From Histomonas meleagridis (Eukaryota; Parabasalia; Tritrichomonadida; Dientamoebidae): a stretch of DNA of 64,000 bases. Shown in pieces: positions 38,972-50,204 of the stretch. Where the stretch lies: the NCBI GenBank assembly GCA_020186115.1, contig WSYJ01000036.1, forward strand, positions 372,001-436,000, given 5' to 3'. The notes below the pieces were generated by a model. That model saw only the letters and a list, made by a program, of their open reading frames with translations. It was not told the origin of the DNA and did not search any database. The position numbers were made by a program, and so were the translations under genes. The first letter of the stretch is position 1; every line of letters begins with the position of its first letter.

Positions 38972-41632
38972 TTATGCAATTGTGCATAAAGGTAATATAA
39001 TATTTGGGATTGCAATTTTGGGTATACCATTACGAAATTCATACAATTTTTCTCGAATGTATTCTTGTATTGCACTATTAACAGCTTCGTTTTGAGGAAT
39101 TTGACTTTGCAAGTTACAATCTATTTCATTTTTCAGCTCTTGAATCCTTTGTTCAATGGGAATTTTATTATTCGCATCTGTTTCATTATTTAAGCTTCTT
39201 TGTGTGTAACTTGCAATTGTGTCATCAACAATTCTTTTAAGAGAACTTATTTTGTTTGCAATGTTGTTTTGAATATGTTCATCAAAGAATTCATTTAATA
39301 TTCTCATTGCTTCATTAAGTTTTTGCATTATATATTCTCTGATTTCGTTTTTAACTCTTTCATCATTAATCGATTCGAAACCAATTGCATTTTCACAATT
39401 ATTTTTCATTTGGTTATGTAAGTTTTCGAAGAAAGCAGCTCTATTGATGATGTAATTTGATTCTATTTCTATTCTTTTGTTCATTGTTTCTGTTTGAATC
39501 ACATTATCAACTTTCCTTTTATACATTTGAAGACTTTCTTGTACATTTTCTACTGTAACTCTTTCGATTCTTTCGAGGATTTCTGTTTTTAATGAAGAAA
39601 TTTGAGTACTAACATAATTAGATGCTTTTTTTCGTACTTCATTGAACATATTTTCAGTTGTTACGAATTTATTTATTTTTTTTAAGCATTCTTCACTTCT
39701 TATTTGAATATGGTTAATAACCATTTTATAAATTTCATTGTAATCAGTTGATGGATTTTGACGAATATCATTTAATAAAAGTACTTTTTCGGGTTCTAAA
39801 ATTTCATCAATTTCTTTCTTAATCAATAAATATAATTCATTTTCTTTTTCATTTTTAATGTCATTTAGTATTTCTCCAATTTCAGTTAAACTTTTGGAGA
39901 TATATTTAGTAATATATTTCTTTGTTTCTAATATAGCTTTTTCTTGAAAATCATTTATTTGACAATACTGTTGAAGTTGCTCTTGACATTTGTTAATAAT
40001 TATTTGCATGAGGCTAAACAAATCATATTGATGTATTTCCTCAAATGACTTTTTTTTAAGATCTGATTTAAGATTTTGTAATTCTAAATTTATAATAATT
40101 TCTGCTTGTCCACATGTATCTTTTATTTGCTTTTTAACAATTTTTGTTTGGATTTCTTTTATTTTTTCTTGGATTCTCATTTCGAGATCTTTTGTTTTTT
40201 CAACTAAATAATTATGAACTTGCTCTTTTACATCATCATAAATTTGGATACCTCTAAAATGCTTTTAATTTTAGATTTACATTTGTTTTGTATATCATCA
40301 AAATTAATTTTATTTAAGTTGTCAATATATTCATTTAGATCACTTTCATTGTATTTTTTATCTTTATTATTATGAAAATTTAAATTATTTTCAATGGGAT
40401 TCAACATTTTATCAATATTTAATTTGATGAATTGAAATTGTTTATCTTTGATCTTTTTAACAACGTCATTCATTATTTCAAATTTGAGAGGAATTTGTTC
40501 ATTAACCATTTTTATAAAGGAAGTGAAAACATCTGTATTTTGCACTACTTTTGGAATTACTTGTTTAAGTATTTCAATAGCATCATTACAAATATCTTGA
40601 ACAGTTGTAACGAGTGCCTCAACAATATTCTCTTTTTCCAGCTTAAAAATATATTCATTATATAATGTTTGAATAAATATAATTTCTTCATCAATTATTC
40701 CTTGAGCTACAGGAGTATAAAGTCTTTCAGCTGCTGACTTTGACTTTTCTTTTAATGCTTGTTCTGCATAAGCTGTTAGATCTTGTTCTTCGGTTCGTTT
40801 AATTAATATATCAAATGTTTCACATACACTTTGTGAATCAAGGATTATATTCCGTGATTGCTCAATATGATCAATGAGATGTTGTGCAAAGATTTTAAAG
40901 CCCAAATCAAATTCTGTGGATTGATGAAGAACATCTGAGTTGATATTATAAGCTGGAAGAGGTATAATTTCAGAGCAAAATTCCTTAAAATCATTGCCTA
41001 ATTTGTTTTCAATAAAATCTTTCGTAACTCTTCTTTGAACTTCTTCAAATGTTCCATCACTAGGTATATAATGAGCCACTGTTGTAACAAGCGTTATTAA
41101 CTTATGAGCATCGAACATTTTTGTCCCTTTGCCAACACTTTCGATGATCTTAAGAATTTTTTTTCATTGTAGAAACTTCGGACGCAGTAGCTGCACACCT
41201 GGACATCGATACTACAACTGAAGAAAGTGAGGCATAAGGTGCAATAAGCTGACTTAAAAGGAAAGTATTAGCTTCTGAATTTGACTCTCCTGTTTGAAAC
41301 CCACCACATCCTTCTGTGTCAACAAAGAAAATTTGTGTGTCATCATCTTCAATTTCTTCTATTCCAAATCTTTGTCGAATTTCATTGTATAAATATGGTC
41401 CATACACATAGGCACCCATTGTATCTTCAGTGTTCCCATCACCTGTATGAATGCGGCAATCACCTGTGAGTTTTTTTATTGTTGAAGATTTTCCTATTTG
41501 ATATGATCCAAAAATTGTTACAAGAATAATTCGTTTTCCTTTTGCTTTCATTATAATATTACGAAATTTTTCTTTTAGAGGTATGAATTTCGTTTTCTGA
41601 TTTTTGTCTCTCTCTGTACACCTATTATCCAT
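38972..41632 (-). CDS. Guanylate-binding-protein-like large GTPase, frame broken twice
   Basis: About 880 residues if two one-base shifts are allowed. The N-terminal GTPase domain (41632-41150) has P-loop GSYQIGKSST, a switch region MGAYVYGPYLY, and FFVDTEGCGG, the DTEG motif of GB1/RHD3-type GTPases. The frame breaks in an 8-base A-run (rc of 41157-41164); one base fewer joins smoothly to KILKIIESVGKG and MFDAHKLITLV. A second break near 40240 (CCAAATTT) joins to DDVKEQVHNYLVEKTKDLEM and a long coiled-coil tail to 38972. The layout (GTPase plus long helical stalk) fits GBP/atlastin-like proteins. Sequencing error or recent decay are both possible. Six AACGG-type sites lie upstream. Confidence 0.75.
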
Positions 41633-41678
41633 CAATAATAATGCTTTTGCGGCATTTTTTCGGTTGTCAAATCTTCTA

Positions 41679-41882
41679 AACGGTCACAGAGAAGCTGACC
41701 AATCCTAGTTTAACGGTCGTTCTATATAATATTGACCGTTTAATAAACGGCTGAAGAACAAAAGATCAAATCAGCACTTTTTCTCATCACAAACGTTGAT
41801 AATTAATGCCCATATACGTTAAGTTGGTCAACCACTCCAAAACCGTTAATTCAAGTTGCCTAACTTAAAAAAAATAACGGTC
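41679..41882. promoter_or_regulatory. Cluster of AACGGTC Myb-type sites
   Basis: AACGGTC at 41679, 41712 and 41876, its inverse GACCGTT at 41734, plus AACGG/CCGTT cores at 41746 and 41843, all within 204 bp upstream of the GBP-like gene. AACGG is the core bound by Myb-repeat proteins. A GCACTTTTT motif (41774-41782) lies among them. Confidence 0.5.
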
Positions 41883-42348
41883 GCGCCGAAGTTGAAGTGT
41901 TTCAGCTTTTGGAAACCTTAAACAATGATGATTTCATCATGAAATTTCATGTGAAAGACATTTTTTTATTAATAAGTTTGTATAATTCTATAATTATAAT
42001 ATTTTTATATAACTTATTATATTCAATAATTATTTGAAATATAAAATATTATTTATTCCATATTTATACAAAAGTTTAGCTCTTTGCGTTATCTGAAAGC
42101 AATGGATTCATTCGGGAACCATTAAGTATCCTTAAAAAAACTCAAGTTTGTACCTGAAATGATCAAAAACAGCTGATTTCCCAAACAAATTTGCTCAATT
42201 CATGTGCCAATACTCTGGTTTCTGTCACAATCGAGTGACGAACCGAAAACCTAACGCTATATAATATGTAGAATCGAGAAAATATATAGTAAAACGCAAA
42301 TTTTAATTCCGAATAATGCATTTTGATTTCAATGATTAAATAATCATT
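41883..42348. other. Intergenic region
   Basis: 466 bp without a gene. Contains a small hairpin GTCAC-aatcga-GTGAC near 42227. Confidence 0.45.
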
Positions 42349-43362
42349 TCATCTTTTTCTTGATTTCTCGAACAGCGGCAGGAAGAACGGATGCTTCATC
42401 GCTTCTTTTGCTGTTATTCTTTCTCTATGGTCCACAGTCATCATTGACTTTAACAGATGTATTGCATCTGGCGTACAAATCTCCTTTGGCGCCTTTGCAA
42501 TGAATGGCTCCCATCCAGATCCAGTCTTTTGATTTAAGATTTGAACAGTTTCATCACTTAATTGCACATTTAAACTTCGCGCATATTTAAGTATTGGCGC
42601 TCCGCCAACAAGATCTGCAACTTTCAATAGCTGCTCAGCATCACTCTCACCATACTCTACAACAATGCGCTTAAAAAGCATATACGAAAACGTTAAACCG
42701 GCCGACCAGATATCAATTGAATAGTCGTAGTATGGATAACAGATGAGAAGCTCAGGCGGCTTGAACACACGCGTCGCAACGTGCGAGCTATACCTTTGCT
42801 TCGGATAGTAAAAATCGGCAAGACCCCAGTCGAGAAGACGAAGGCGGCGTTTTTCTTTGTCAATTGCAATGTTTTGAGGTTTGATGTCTCGATGCATAAT
42901 TCCATTGCTATGTGAACAATCAAGAGCTTCAAGGAGCTTGTAAAGGTAAAGGCGTATTTCAATAGGTGTGAAGGAGCTATATAATGTTCGCCAATCAAAA
43001 AAATTCACCCACTCAAATACAATTGAATAAACATCAGTGGCTGGATCAAATACTAGGTCCTCTAATTTTACAATGTTCCGCTTGTTTTGGAGATTGGTGA
43101 GAATCTTGATTTCGCGAAGATAACGGCGTGGTTCAAGAGGAACAAGAATTTTGATGGCATACTCTCGATGCCTTTTGTCAGTTGCCTTAAATACAGTGGA
43201 ATATTTGCCTCGACCAACTTTTTTTACAAGATAATATGGATCTGGTGGATTCCATTTAGGAGTAAAAGTTTTGTGTTCGTACCAAGATTGACCTCGCTCC
43301 TCATTAATGTTCGTGTATATTTTTGAAACAGAAATAATAAGCCCATTCTTATCCACAGACAT
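42349..43362 (-). CDS. CK2A: Casein kinase 2 catalytic subunit (alpha)
   Basis: 337 residues, the normal CK2-alpha length. Kinase motifs: Gly-loop GRGKYSTVFKA, VAIK-type YAIKIL, catalytic loop HRDIKPQN, and DWGLADFY (CK2 has DWG rather than DFG). TRVFKPPELL corresponds to the usual RYFKGPELL, with Phe for Tyr-Phe and Pro for Gly. The N-terminus has the CK2-type lead RGQSWYEHKTFTPKWNPPDP. A constitutive Ser/Thr kinase of nucleus and cytosol. GC content is above the local background. GGCGCC lies about 65 bp upstream near 43430. Confidence 0.95.
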   Translation of the reverse strand: MSVDKNGLIISVSKIYTNINEERGQSWYEHKTFTPKWNPPDPYYLVKKVGRGKYSTVFKATDKRHREYAIKILVPLEPRRYLREIKILTNLQNKRNIVKLEDLVFDPATDVYSIVFEWVNFFDWRTLYSSFTPIEIRLYLYKLLEALDCSHSNGIMHRDIKPQNIAIDKEKRRLRLLDWGLADFYYPKQRYSSHVATRVFKPPELLICYPYYDYSIDIWSAGLTFSYMLFKRIVVEYGESDAEQLLKVADLVGGAPILKYARSLNVQLSDETVQILNQKTGSGWEPFIAKAPKEICTPDAIHLLKSMMTVDHRERITAKEAMKHPFFLPLFEKSRKR

Positions 43363-43737
43363 AGGCTCTGTTGTAACTGTATACGGACATTTGTTAACTT
43401 TACAAAAAAATCAAAGGATGCAACATTAAAAGGCGCCAAAACTCACAACAAAACATTCATCTATACATATTATCACATGTAACATTTGTTGCTAGTATAT
43501 ACGACAAATCTTAATGCCAAATTTAGAAATTAATGGTTCACAACAAAAATAATTTTTTTTTGGCATTTGATGTATTTTTGTTTTCCAAATATTTTATTTA
43601 CCTTACAACCTTCTTAACAGTACGCTTGTTCATTACAACAAATATCAATAAATCTTTGATCTATTTCATTATGTTTTCTTGGAAATACGTTTATAATTAA
43701 TTTTTTTTTCTAAATTAATTTCCATCGAAATTAAAAG
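43363..43737. other. Divergent intergenic region
   Basis: 375 bp shared upstream region of CK2 and the kelch gene. No gene. AAAGGCGCCAAAA near 43427 is a palindromic GGCGCC core. Confidence 0.5.
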
Positions 43738-46404
43738 ATGGAAAAAGAAAACAAAGAACAAACAAAGCTTTATGATATTTTTCCATTTCCAGATTCATCT
43801 ACATTAATTTGTGGGACAAGTTTTTCACATCGTTCCTATGTTCATATTATTTGCGGTTATAATTTTTGTGATTTAATGGAACGTAAATATCAAACAATTA
43901 AATCAGACAAAGATGATTTGATTGGTTCGCATTTTTCATTTCAATATATTAATAATACACTTCAATATGAAAAAGAAGATTTAATTTATAGCAGGTTAGT
44001 CGGAGCATCTTCAGCATTTGACCCATCTTCAGAAACGGTATATTGTTTTGGAGGTATGCATGAAGAAATAGGACAAAATGCAGATGAAAACACATTATTT
44101 GTATCGAACCTTTTAGTTACACATGAATTCCAAGAGACATCAACACCAAGTTTATCTATATTACAACCTGTTAATGTTATACATCCAATCGGTAGAGCTT
44201 TTCATTCAAGTGCTCTAGATTATGACCATCGTTCATTATGGATATTTGGCGGAGGCTCAATAGTTCGGGGTTCTAATCCATGGTTAAATGATTTATGGGA
44301 ATATGATTTGACTACGCATTATTGGATAGAACATCATCTTTCCCGTGGTCCATCAACACGTTGGGGTCATACCATGACTTATTTCAACCAAAAAATTTAC
44401 ATGTTTGGTGGTGTAGAAAAAAAAGCTCGTGATAATTTTTGGTATTTAGATTTGTCAAATTATCCAAATTTACGCTGGGAACCCATTAAAATACCTAAAA
44501 ACTTTCGAAGATTTCGTTTTGCAAATAATGGGTGTGTATCACTGACAGTTATTCATCCTACATTAGGTGCACGAATTTTATTTATTGGCGGAACCACAGA
44601 TAACATTTATCAAAGCTTAGGATTTTCAGCTGATTTAATAGTAGATCAAGTAATTGATAATTTAATTTCATTACATATATATTCGTTTGATCCAATTCGT
44701 AATAAATTTGAAAAAATTCACGTTCCTAAAGAAATTCCGAATGTTTCATATCATGGTGCATCCATTATAGGGGAAAACTTGTTTTTAATTGGAGGAATTC
44801 ATCATAGTAGTTCTGGCCGAATTTTTTCACGTAATATAATACGATTAAACATATTTAAATATATGGATTTAAGTTTAGAAGGTGAAAAAACATTTCCATA
44901 TGATTTTAAAATCATGAACTTAAATGAGAATTTTAAAGCTACTAAAAAATTAATATTTCAAGAATTTGCAGCGTTGGAATTTAATATTAAAGAACCAATA
45001 ATTGAAAATTTTTCAAAATTATATTATTCACATCAACAGAATCCTTATCCAATTCAAGATTTTACTGTACTACAAAATTTTTATTGTTTAACAACAATAT
45101 TAAATTCACGTTTAGGTAATAAATCAAAATATCTAAATAGAGTCTCAAAATATTATTTGGAAGATTTGATTTATTATATATACACAGGTTATCTTAATTA
45201 TAACAAATCTGTTTTTATTGACTTTCGTACATTTCGTGAATTTATAAGATTTCTCTGGAAAATTAAATATTATCGTTTAATGTATTTAGAAATTCATTGC
45301 CATATATCAAAACTTTATTATATCGATATAATTAATTTAAGTACTATAACTAATGATGATAATCTTCCATTAATTGAAGATGAGGATTTTCCTTTAATTA
45401 AATATTTAATTAAGAAAATCATCATGAATCAATTAATTGATCCTCAAGATATTGAACATCCTGAGCATATAGCTATATACTTAAGTGAAATTATTATTCC
45501 AAACAAAGAAATAGAGAATTTAAACATACCAAAAATCCCGAAATCCACAATTTTAAATGATTTATATTATATGTTTTCTGATAACATAATTAAAAGTAAA
45601 GATTCATATTTAATTGTTAATAAAGTTGATGAAATAGATACTGATTATATCAAACAAAATTCCACTGATATCGTTCAATATATTTTATCATATAATATAA
45701 AAAATATATTAGAAACGCCTGATAAAATAATAGAAATAATCCAATTAATTAATACGTCAAAAACAAAAATTACTAAAAATAAATTTCATTACATATTTCA
45801 TCCTTTATTAAAGAACATAGAAAATATTATATTGAATTATCCGGAGTTTCGTTTATCATTATTGAAAATTTTACCCGAAATTAAACACAAAATTTTAATA
45901 AATTTTTTAAATTATTGTATTGGATTTCATTCGAATTCATGTTTTATAGATAATAAAAATAATTTTATCGAATTTTCAGGTGATTTTGGTAACTTAGAAA
46001 TTAAATTTCAAACAATAAAATTGAATATCTCATTTAATATGTTAAATTTAATCATATTTTTAATATACACAAATATTTCACCTTATGATATTATCGATAT
46101 TTATGATAAATTCAAATTAGCATTAACTCTGTTAACTGTTGGCGGAGATTATCCAAATTTGTTTAATTTTAATATATTACAAAATTGGAAAAATTTTATT
46201 AATGAATTTGCAATTTGTTCGAAAAAATTAAATAACGAATTGATTATAAAACACTTTATACATATTTATCGTTATGGTTTATGCGATTCACTTTTAGAGA
46301 ATTATAATTACAAAGATTGGATTAATTTAATATTCGATCAAATTCAAAAACATCGAACGCCCGATTTACTTAAATGGTATTCACATATTTTAGAGTTAAA
46401 ATAA
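43738..46404 (+). CDS. Kelch-repeat protein with BTB-like C-terminal region
   Basis: 888 residues. About 20-380 is a kelch beta-propeller: repeats include RLVGASSAFDPSSETVYCFG, GRAFHSSALDYDHRSLWIFG with LNDLWEYDLTTHYW, TRWGHTMTYFNQKIYMFGG with FWYLDLSN, and YHGASIIGENLFLIGGIHH. The GG plus aromatic pattern is diagnostic. About 440-540 (DLIYYIYTGYLNYNKSVFID and KYYRLMYLEIHCHI) resembles the end of a BTB domain; the rest is helical, Ile/Asn-rich and unassigned. Kelch-BTB proteins are often Cullin-3 adaptors or actin binders. The last 154 bp lie in the right arm of the inverted duplication and are repeated at 37216-37369. Confidence 0.85.
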   Translation: MEKENKEQTKLYDIFPFPDSSTLICGTSFSHRSYVHIICGYNFCDLMERKYQTIKSDKDDLIGSHFSFQYINNTLQYEKEDLIYSRLVGASSAFDPSSETVYCFGGMHEEIGQNADENTLFVSNLLVTHEFQETSTPSLSILQPVNVIHPIGRAFHSSALDYDHRSLWIFGGGSIVRGSNPWLNDLWEYDLTTHYWIEHHLSRGPSTRWGHTMTYFNQKIYMFGGVEKKARDNFWYLDLSNYPNLRWEPIKIPKNFRRFRFANNGCVSLTVIHPTLGARILFIGGTTDNIYQSLGFSADLIVDQVIDNLISLHIYSFDPIRNKFEKIHVPKEIPNVSYHGASIIGENLFLIGGIHHSSSGRIFSRNIIRLNIFKYMDLSLEGEKTFPYDFKIMNLNENFKATKKLIFQEFAALEFNIKEPIIENFSKLYYSHQQNPYPIQDFTVLQNFYCLTTILNSRLGNKSKYLNRVSKYYLEDLIYYIYTGYLNYNKSVFIDFRTFREFIRFLWKIKYYRLMYLEIHCHISKLYYIDIINLSTITNDDNLPLIEDEDFPLIKYLIKKIIMNQLIDPQDIEHPEHIAIYLSEIIIPNKEIENLNIPKIPKSTILNDLYYMFSDNIIKSKDSYLIVNKVDEIDTDYIKQNSTDIVQYILSYNIKNILETPDKIIEIIQLINTSKTKITKNKFHYIFHPLLKNIENIILNYPEFRLSLLKILPEIKHKILINFLNYCIGFHSNSCFIDNKNNFIEFSGDFGNLEIKFQTIKLNISFNMLNLIIFLIYTNISPYDIIDIYDKFKLALTLLTVGGDYPNLFNFNILQNWKNFINEFAICSKKLNNELIIKHFIHIYRYGLCDSLLENYNYKDWINLIFDQIQKHRTPDLLKWYSHILELK

Positions 46405-46428
46405 TAAATAAATAGATATAAAAATATT

Positions 46429-48363
46429 TTAATTTTTTATTACATTTTGAATTTGTGTTTTCCCAATTTGTATTAAATTGTTAATCATTGATGTTGATGC
46501 TGTTGGAACTTGAGGTTTTTTATTACTTTCATTAATTTTATGTAATTGATCATATATTTGAAGATAATATAAAATTCGATTGATAATTTTTTCTTTATAA
46601 ATATATGAACATGAATAATAATATGAATTATGTTGACAATATTCAATAAAATTATAAATATCATTCGAAAGATTATAATATTCTGAACTTTTCATTAAAA
46701 ATTGATATAATAATGTTTCAATGTTATTATTATTATTGTTATTATTAGAAAAAAATGGTAAATTCCCAATAAAATTACTGATGTTGTTTCGTTTTAAATA
46801 TTCGTTAAGAATATTATTAAGTTTCATTTCTTCCTTCAAATAATGTCTCAAAAATATTTCAAATATTTCTGTGAATTTGTTCATGTTTTCTTTGTGTTTA
46901 AAATCATTATTTTGATATTTATATAGAATATCATAAAACCATCCTTCAATTAATTCATATGGAAATAATAAAAATTCATATGGAATCGTATTCGGAATAT
47001 TTTTTGGACATTTAATACATTTTCGTTGTTGTCGTAAATATTTCATGAATTTTTTATTAAGAACTCCTGACCCTTTTCGATAATATTTGTTTATTTCTTC
47101 TATTTTTAAAAGTTCATCAATAATTAAAATATCATATTTTCGAATAATATTAAAAGATTCGATATATAAATTTCCTCCTTCTTCAATATCAAAAATTCCC
47201 GTAAAATGTTCATATAAATAACCATTCATTAAAATTGAAATTAAAAGAATAAATCGTTCTTCTTCTGTACATGTTTCATATTGATATATAAACGTTTCTT
47301 TACTTTCTTTATTATATGATGTTTTATAAAATTTATTTCGTTGTTCATATTCGATAAAATTTGGAATATAATGTTGAATATTAATTCTTGATTTAAATAT
47401 TCGTTGATTAATAATATTTATTATTTCATTTTTATTCATTTTATTCATATTTTTATGATTTTCTTTGTTATTATTATTATCATTAATAATTTCTTTGTTA
47501 TTATTATCATTAATTCCAAACATCGTTAAATATGGAAATTGAAGAATTGGTTCTGATGTTTCTGTTACAATTTTATTATTAATTTTAAAAATTATTTAAT
47601 TCTTCTGAAAGTCTTGAATGAATTTTTGGAAATTTCTTCGTTATTATTTTTATCTTTATCTTTATCTTTATCATTAATTTGTTTTTCATTTATTTCAATT
47701 TCTTTATTATCTTCAATAAAAAACATCTGTAATTCCAACAAATTCATCTCGTGATAATATTGATATCGCACATTGAAGTAATATATACCATCGATAAATC
47801 GATTTAAGTTGTGGAATTTGAAGTAAAAAAATAGAACTTCTTCTCATGTTATCATAAATTTTGATTTCGGGTAAATTCGTAAATTCTGAAAATGTAATCA
47901 TTGAATGCGACGTAATTTGATACGTTCGATTAGGTTCAGAATTATTCGTTACTGAAAGAATAAAATCTTCAGAAAGACTTATGAATAAATTATTCCCAAA
48001 TATTTGAAAATTTTCTTCATATTTTAATGTACTCGAAAAAATTATTTCAAGAAGTGATTGAAATGATTCTTTGGAATTTTCTGTAAATTGATAAAATGTT
48101 TTTATTATATTATTATTAAAATTATTTAAAATAACTTCTTTCCTATTAAATTCAATCGGGCGTAATATTAATTTATGTTCATTTAAATCTATAATCGATT
48201 TATAATCTGGTAAAAATATAACACCTTCTGCATTCGGAATTCCAACTTGAAGAAATAAAAACATAATTGAACATTTAATATTTGGAATAATTCGGTCACC
48301 TATAATAACTGTAAAAACATCAATCGCATTTGGACGTGTAAAAAACTGTTGAATAACTTCCAT
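46429..48363 (-). pseudogene. Unrecognised Asn-rich protein, right-arm copy, frame broken
   Basis: Starts MEVIQQFFTRPNAIDVFTVI at 48363 and ends QIGKTQIQNVIKN at 46429, about 640 residues overall. The frame is lost at an extra base near 47723 and at two further homopolymer extensions near 47590 and 47628. The left-arm copy is open exactly there, and this copy is open where the left one is broken, so a full-length protein is implied. Composition: many Asn/Ile/Tyr, a KDKDKDK run, CIKC pair, Asn8 run. Function unknown. Convergent with the kelch gene (25 bp apart), divergent from the ARM-like gene (about 80 bp). Confidence 0.72.
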
Positions 48364-48441
48364 TTACAAATGAAAAAAAAAAAATGAAATTTTGACATTT
48401 TTATTTTATTTCAAAAATGAATGACAAAAATTCCATTTAAA

Positions 48442-49697
48442 ATGAAAAATCAACAAATATCAATCTTATATCAAAATATTTCTAAAACTTATGAAGAACA
48501 AAATTTTAAAGAATTTAAGAAGTTTCTTTGTTTATTAAGGAAAGAATCTTATTATAAACATTTTCTTTATGAAGAAGATTTTTTTCGTTTTGGTTGTCAT
48601 CAAATATTTTATAAAATTCTTTTAACACCAAATGATTTTGATATATTTAATATTATTCTTGATATTTTAATTAATTTTTCATCATATAAAAACAATAATG
48701 AATATATTAATATATTAAATGAAAAGAATTTTATATTAAATCTTTGTAAAGTTTTCTCATTGTTTAATTCGATTGTTATTAAAGAAAAAATTTTATTAAT
48801 TTTATCTAATATTTCACTTATTAATTCTAATTATCGAGATTTAATTCTTAAATATTTTAATATTGAAATATTAAATAATAAAATATTTTTAAGTAAAATT
48901 GTTCCACATTTTCTTTGTTGTTTATTTTATTATGATATTAATAATAATAATAAAGAAGAATATTTATTTCCAATAATTTCAAAAATATTTGAAGAATATA
49001 AAATAATTTATCCGAAACAAATTATTTTTTTTATTTCATATCTTCATAAATATTTTTAATTCAAACTTTTATTTATATTTTCAAGATATTTATTATTATT
49101 TAATTCAAAATATTTCGAATTATAAAAATGAAAAAATCATTAGTTACATTACATATATATTTAGTCAAATTGTTGAAGAATTTGGAATTTTTTATGAAGA
49201 TTTAATTCCAATTTTTCTTCAATATCTTGAAATTTATGATAATAATTTAATACTTTTTAATACGATTTATATTCTTCAAGAACTTTTAAAGATAAATAAG
49301 AATAAAATTCAAGAAGGAATTCTTTTTAATATAATAATTAAATTAATTTCGAAAAGAATTCATGAAAATATTATTAAATTTATTATATTTCTTCTTTTAA
49401 ATCTTTGTGATGACTTTAAACATGAATTAATAAAAAATTATCATATCATTGAATATTTTTTGTTCAATAATGTCTCAAATAAATGACGAAACTCGAAATA
49501 ATATAATAATATTAATTCATAATTTACAAATTATTGAAGATAAACGAAAAGATGGATTTGAAATTGTTGAAAATTTTATTTCAAAATGTCAAGATATTTT
49601 TGAAGATGCAATGGAAACGACGAATGAAATATATTTCGAAACATTATATAAATTTAAAGAATTTGTTGTAAATAGAAGAGAATATAAAAATATGTAA
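48442..49697 (+). pseudogene. ARM/HEAT-like helical-repeat protein, right-arm copy
   Basis: ATG 48442 (MKNQQISILYQNISKTYEEQ) or an in-frame ATG at 48421. About 418 residues of repeated hydrophobic helices (EKILLILSNISLINSNYRDL; FLCCLFYYD; IIKFIIFLLLNLCDDFKHEL), the pattern of armadillo/HEAT folds such as importin alpha. It ends YKFKEFVVNRREYKNM. One frame break: T5 near 49055 where the left-arm copy has T4; downstream frame is open again to 49697. Partner or role cannot be named. Confidence 0.65.
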
Positions 49698-49712
49698 AAA
49701 TATATAAATATT

Positions 49713-50204
49713 ATTTTTCATCTAAAAATATTTTAGCATTTTATTTTGAATTTATCTGATTTTAATTTTTGTTATCATTGAATATTATTCACATTTTTAT
49801 TCAGATGATATTTATGGAGTAATGTTTCCACCTGCAAATTATTTTAAAGTTATGATTAAATAAAGTTCAACATAATAAACATGAATTTTTGTTTTTTATA
49901 AAATTTGAATTTATTACTGTGATTTCGCAGTATTAAAACAATTTATAAGTGATTTTATTTTAAAAAGTTGCACGTAAACAAGACATATCCTTTCAGCATA
50001 TTGAGTTTTATCCAAAACTTGTGAATTAATTAACATTTTGAAAAATTGTTAAAATAATATCATCTCCCACATAAATTCTTTTAAGCATTTCATTTGTAAA
50101 GCAGGTGCCATGGGAATTTTTAACTTCATATGAATTAAATGTTTTCATTTGTTTTTTTTTGTGTTGGAATTTAAAGTACGTTAATTCAAAATAAGAAAAT
50201 AAAA
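49713..50204. other. Intergenic region
   Basis: 492 bp, no gene. AT-rich leader of the gene at 50205. Confidence 0.5.

Larger units (their letters stand above)
46251..49712 (-). repeat. Right arm of 3.46-kb inverted duplication
   Basis: Inverted copy of 33900-37369. It contains the 3' end of the kelch gene in its natural context, so it is probably the source copy. The arms enclose 8.9 kb of unique sequence. Confidence 0.92.

Noticed and set aside
33900-49712. Inverted arms as transposon ends
   Set aside because: Arms contain host-like gene copies and part of the kelch gene; no transposase, terminal motif or target duplication seen at the breakpoints.
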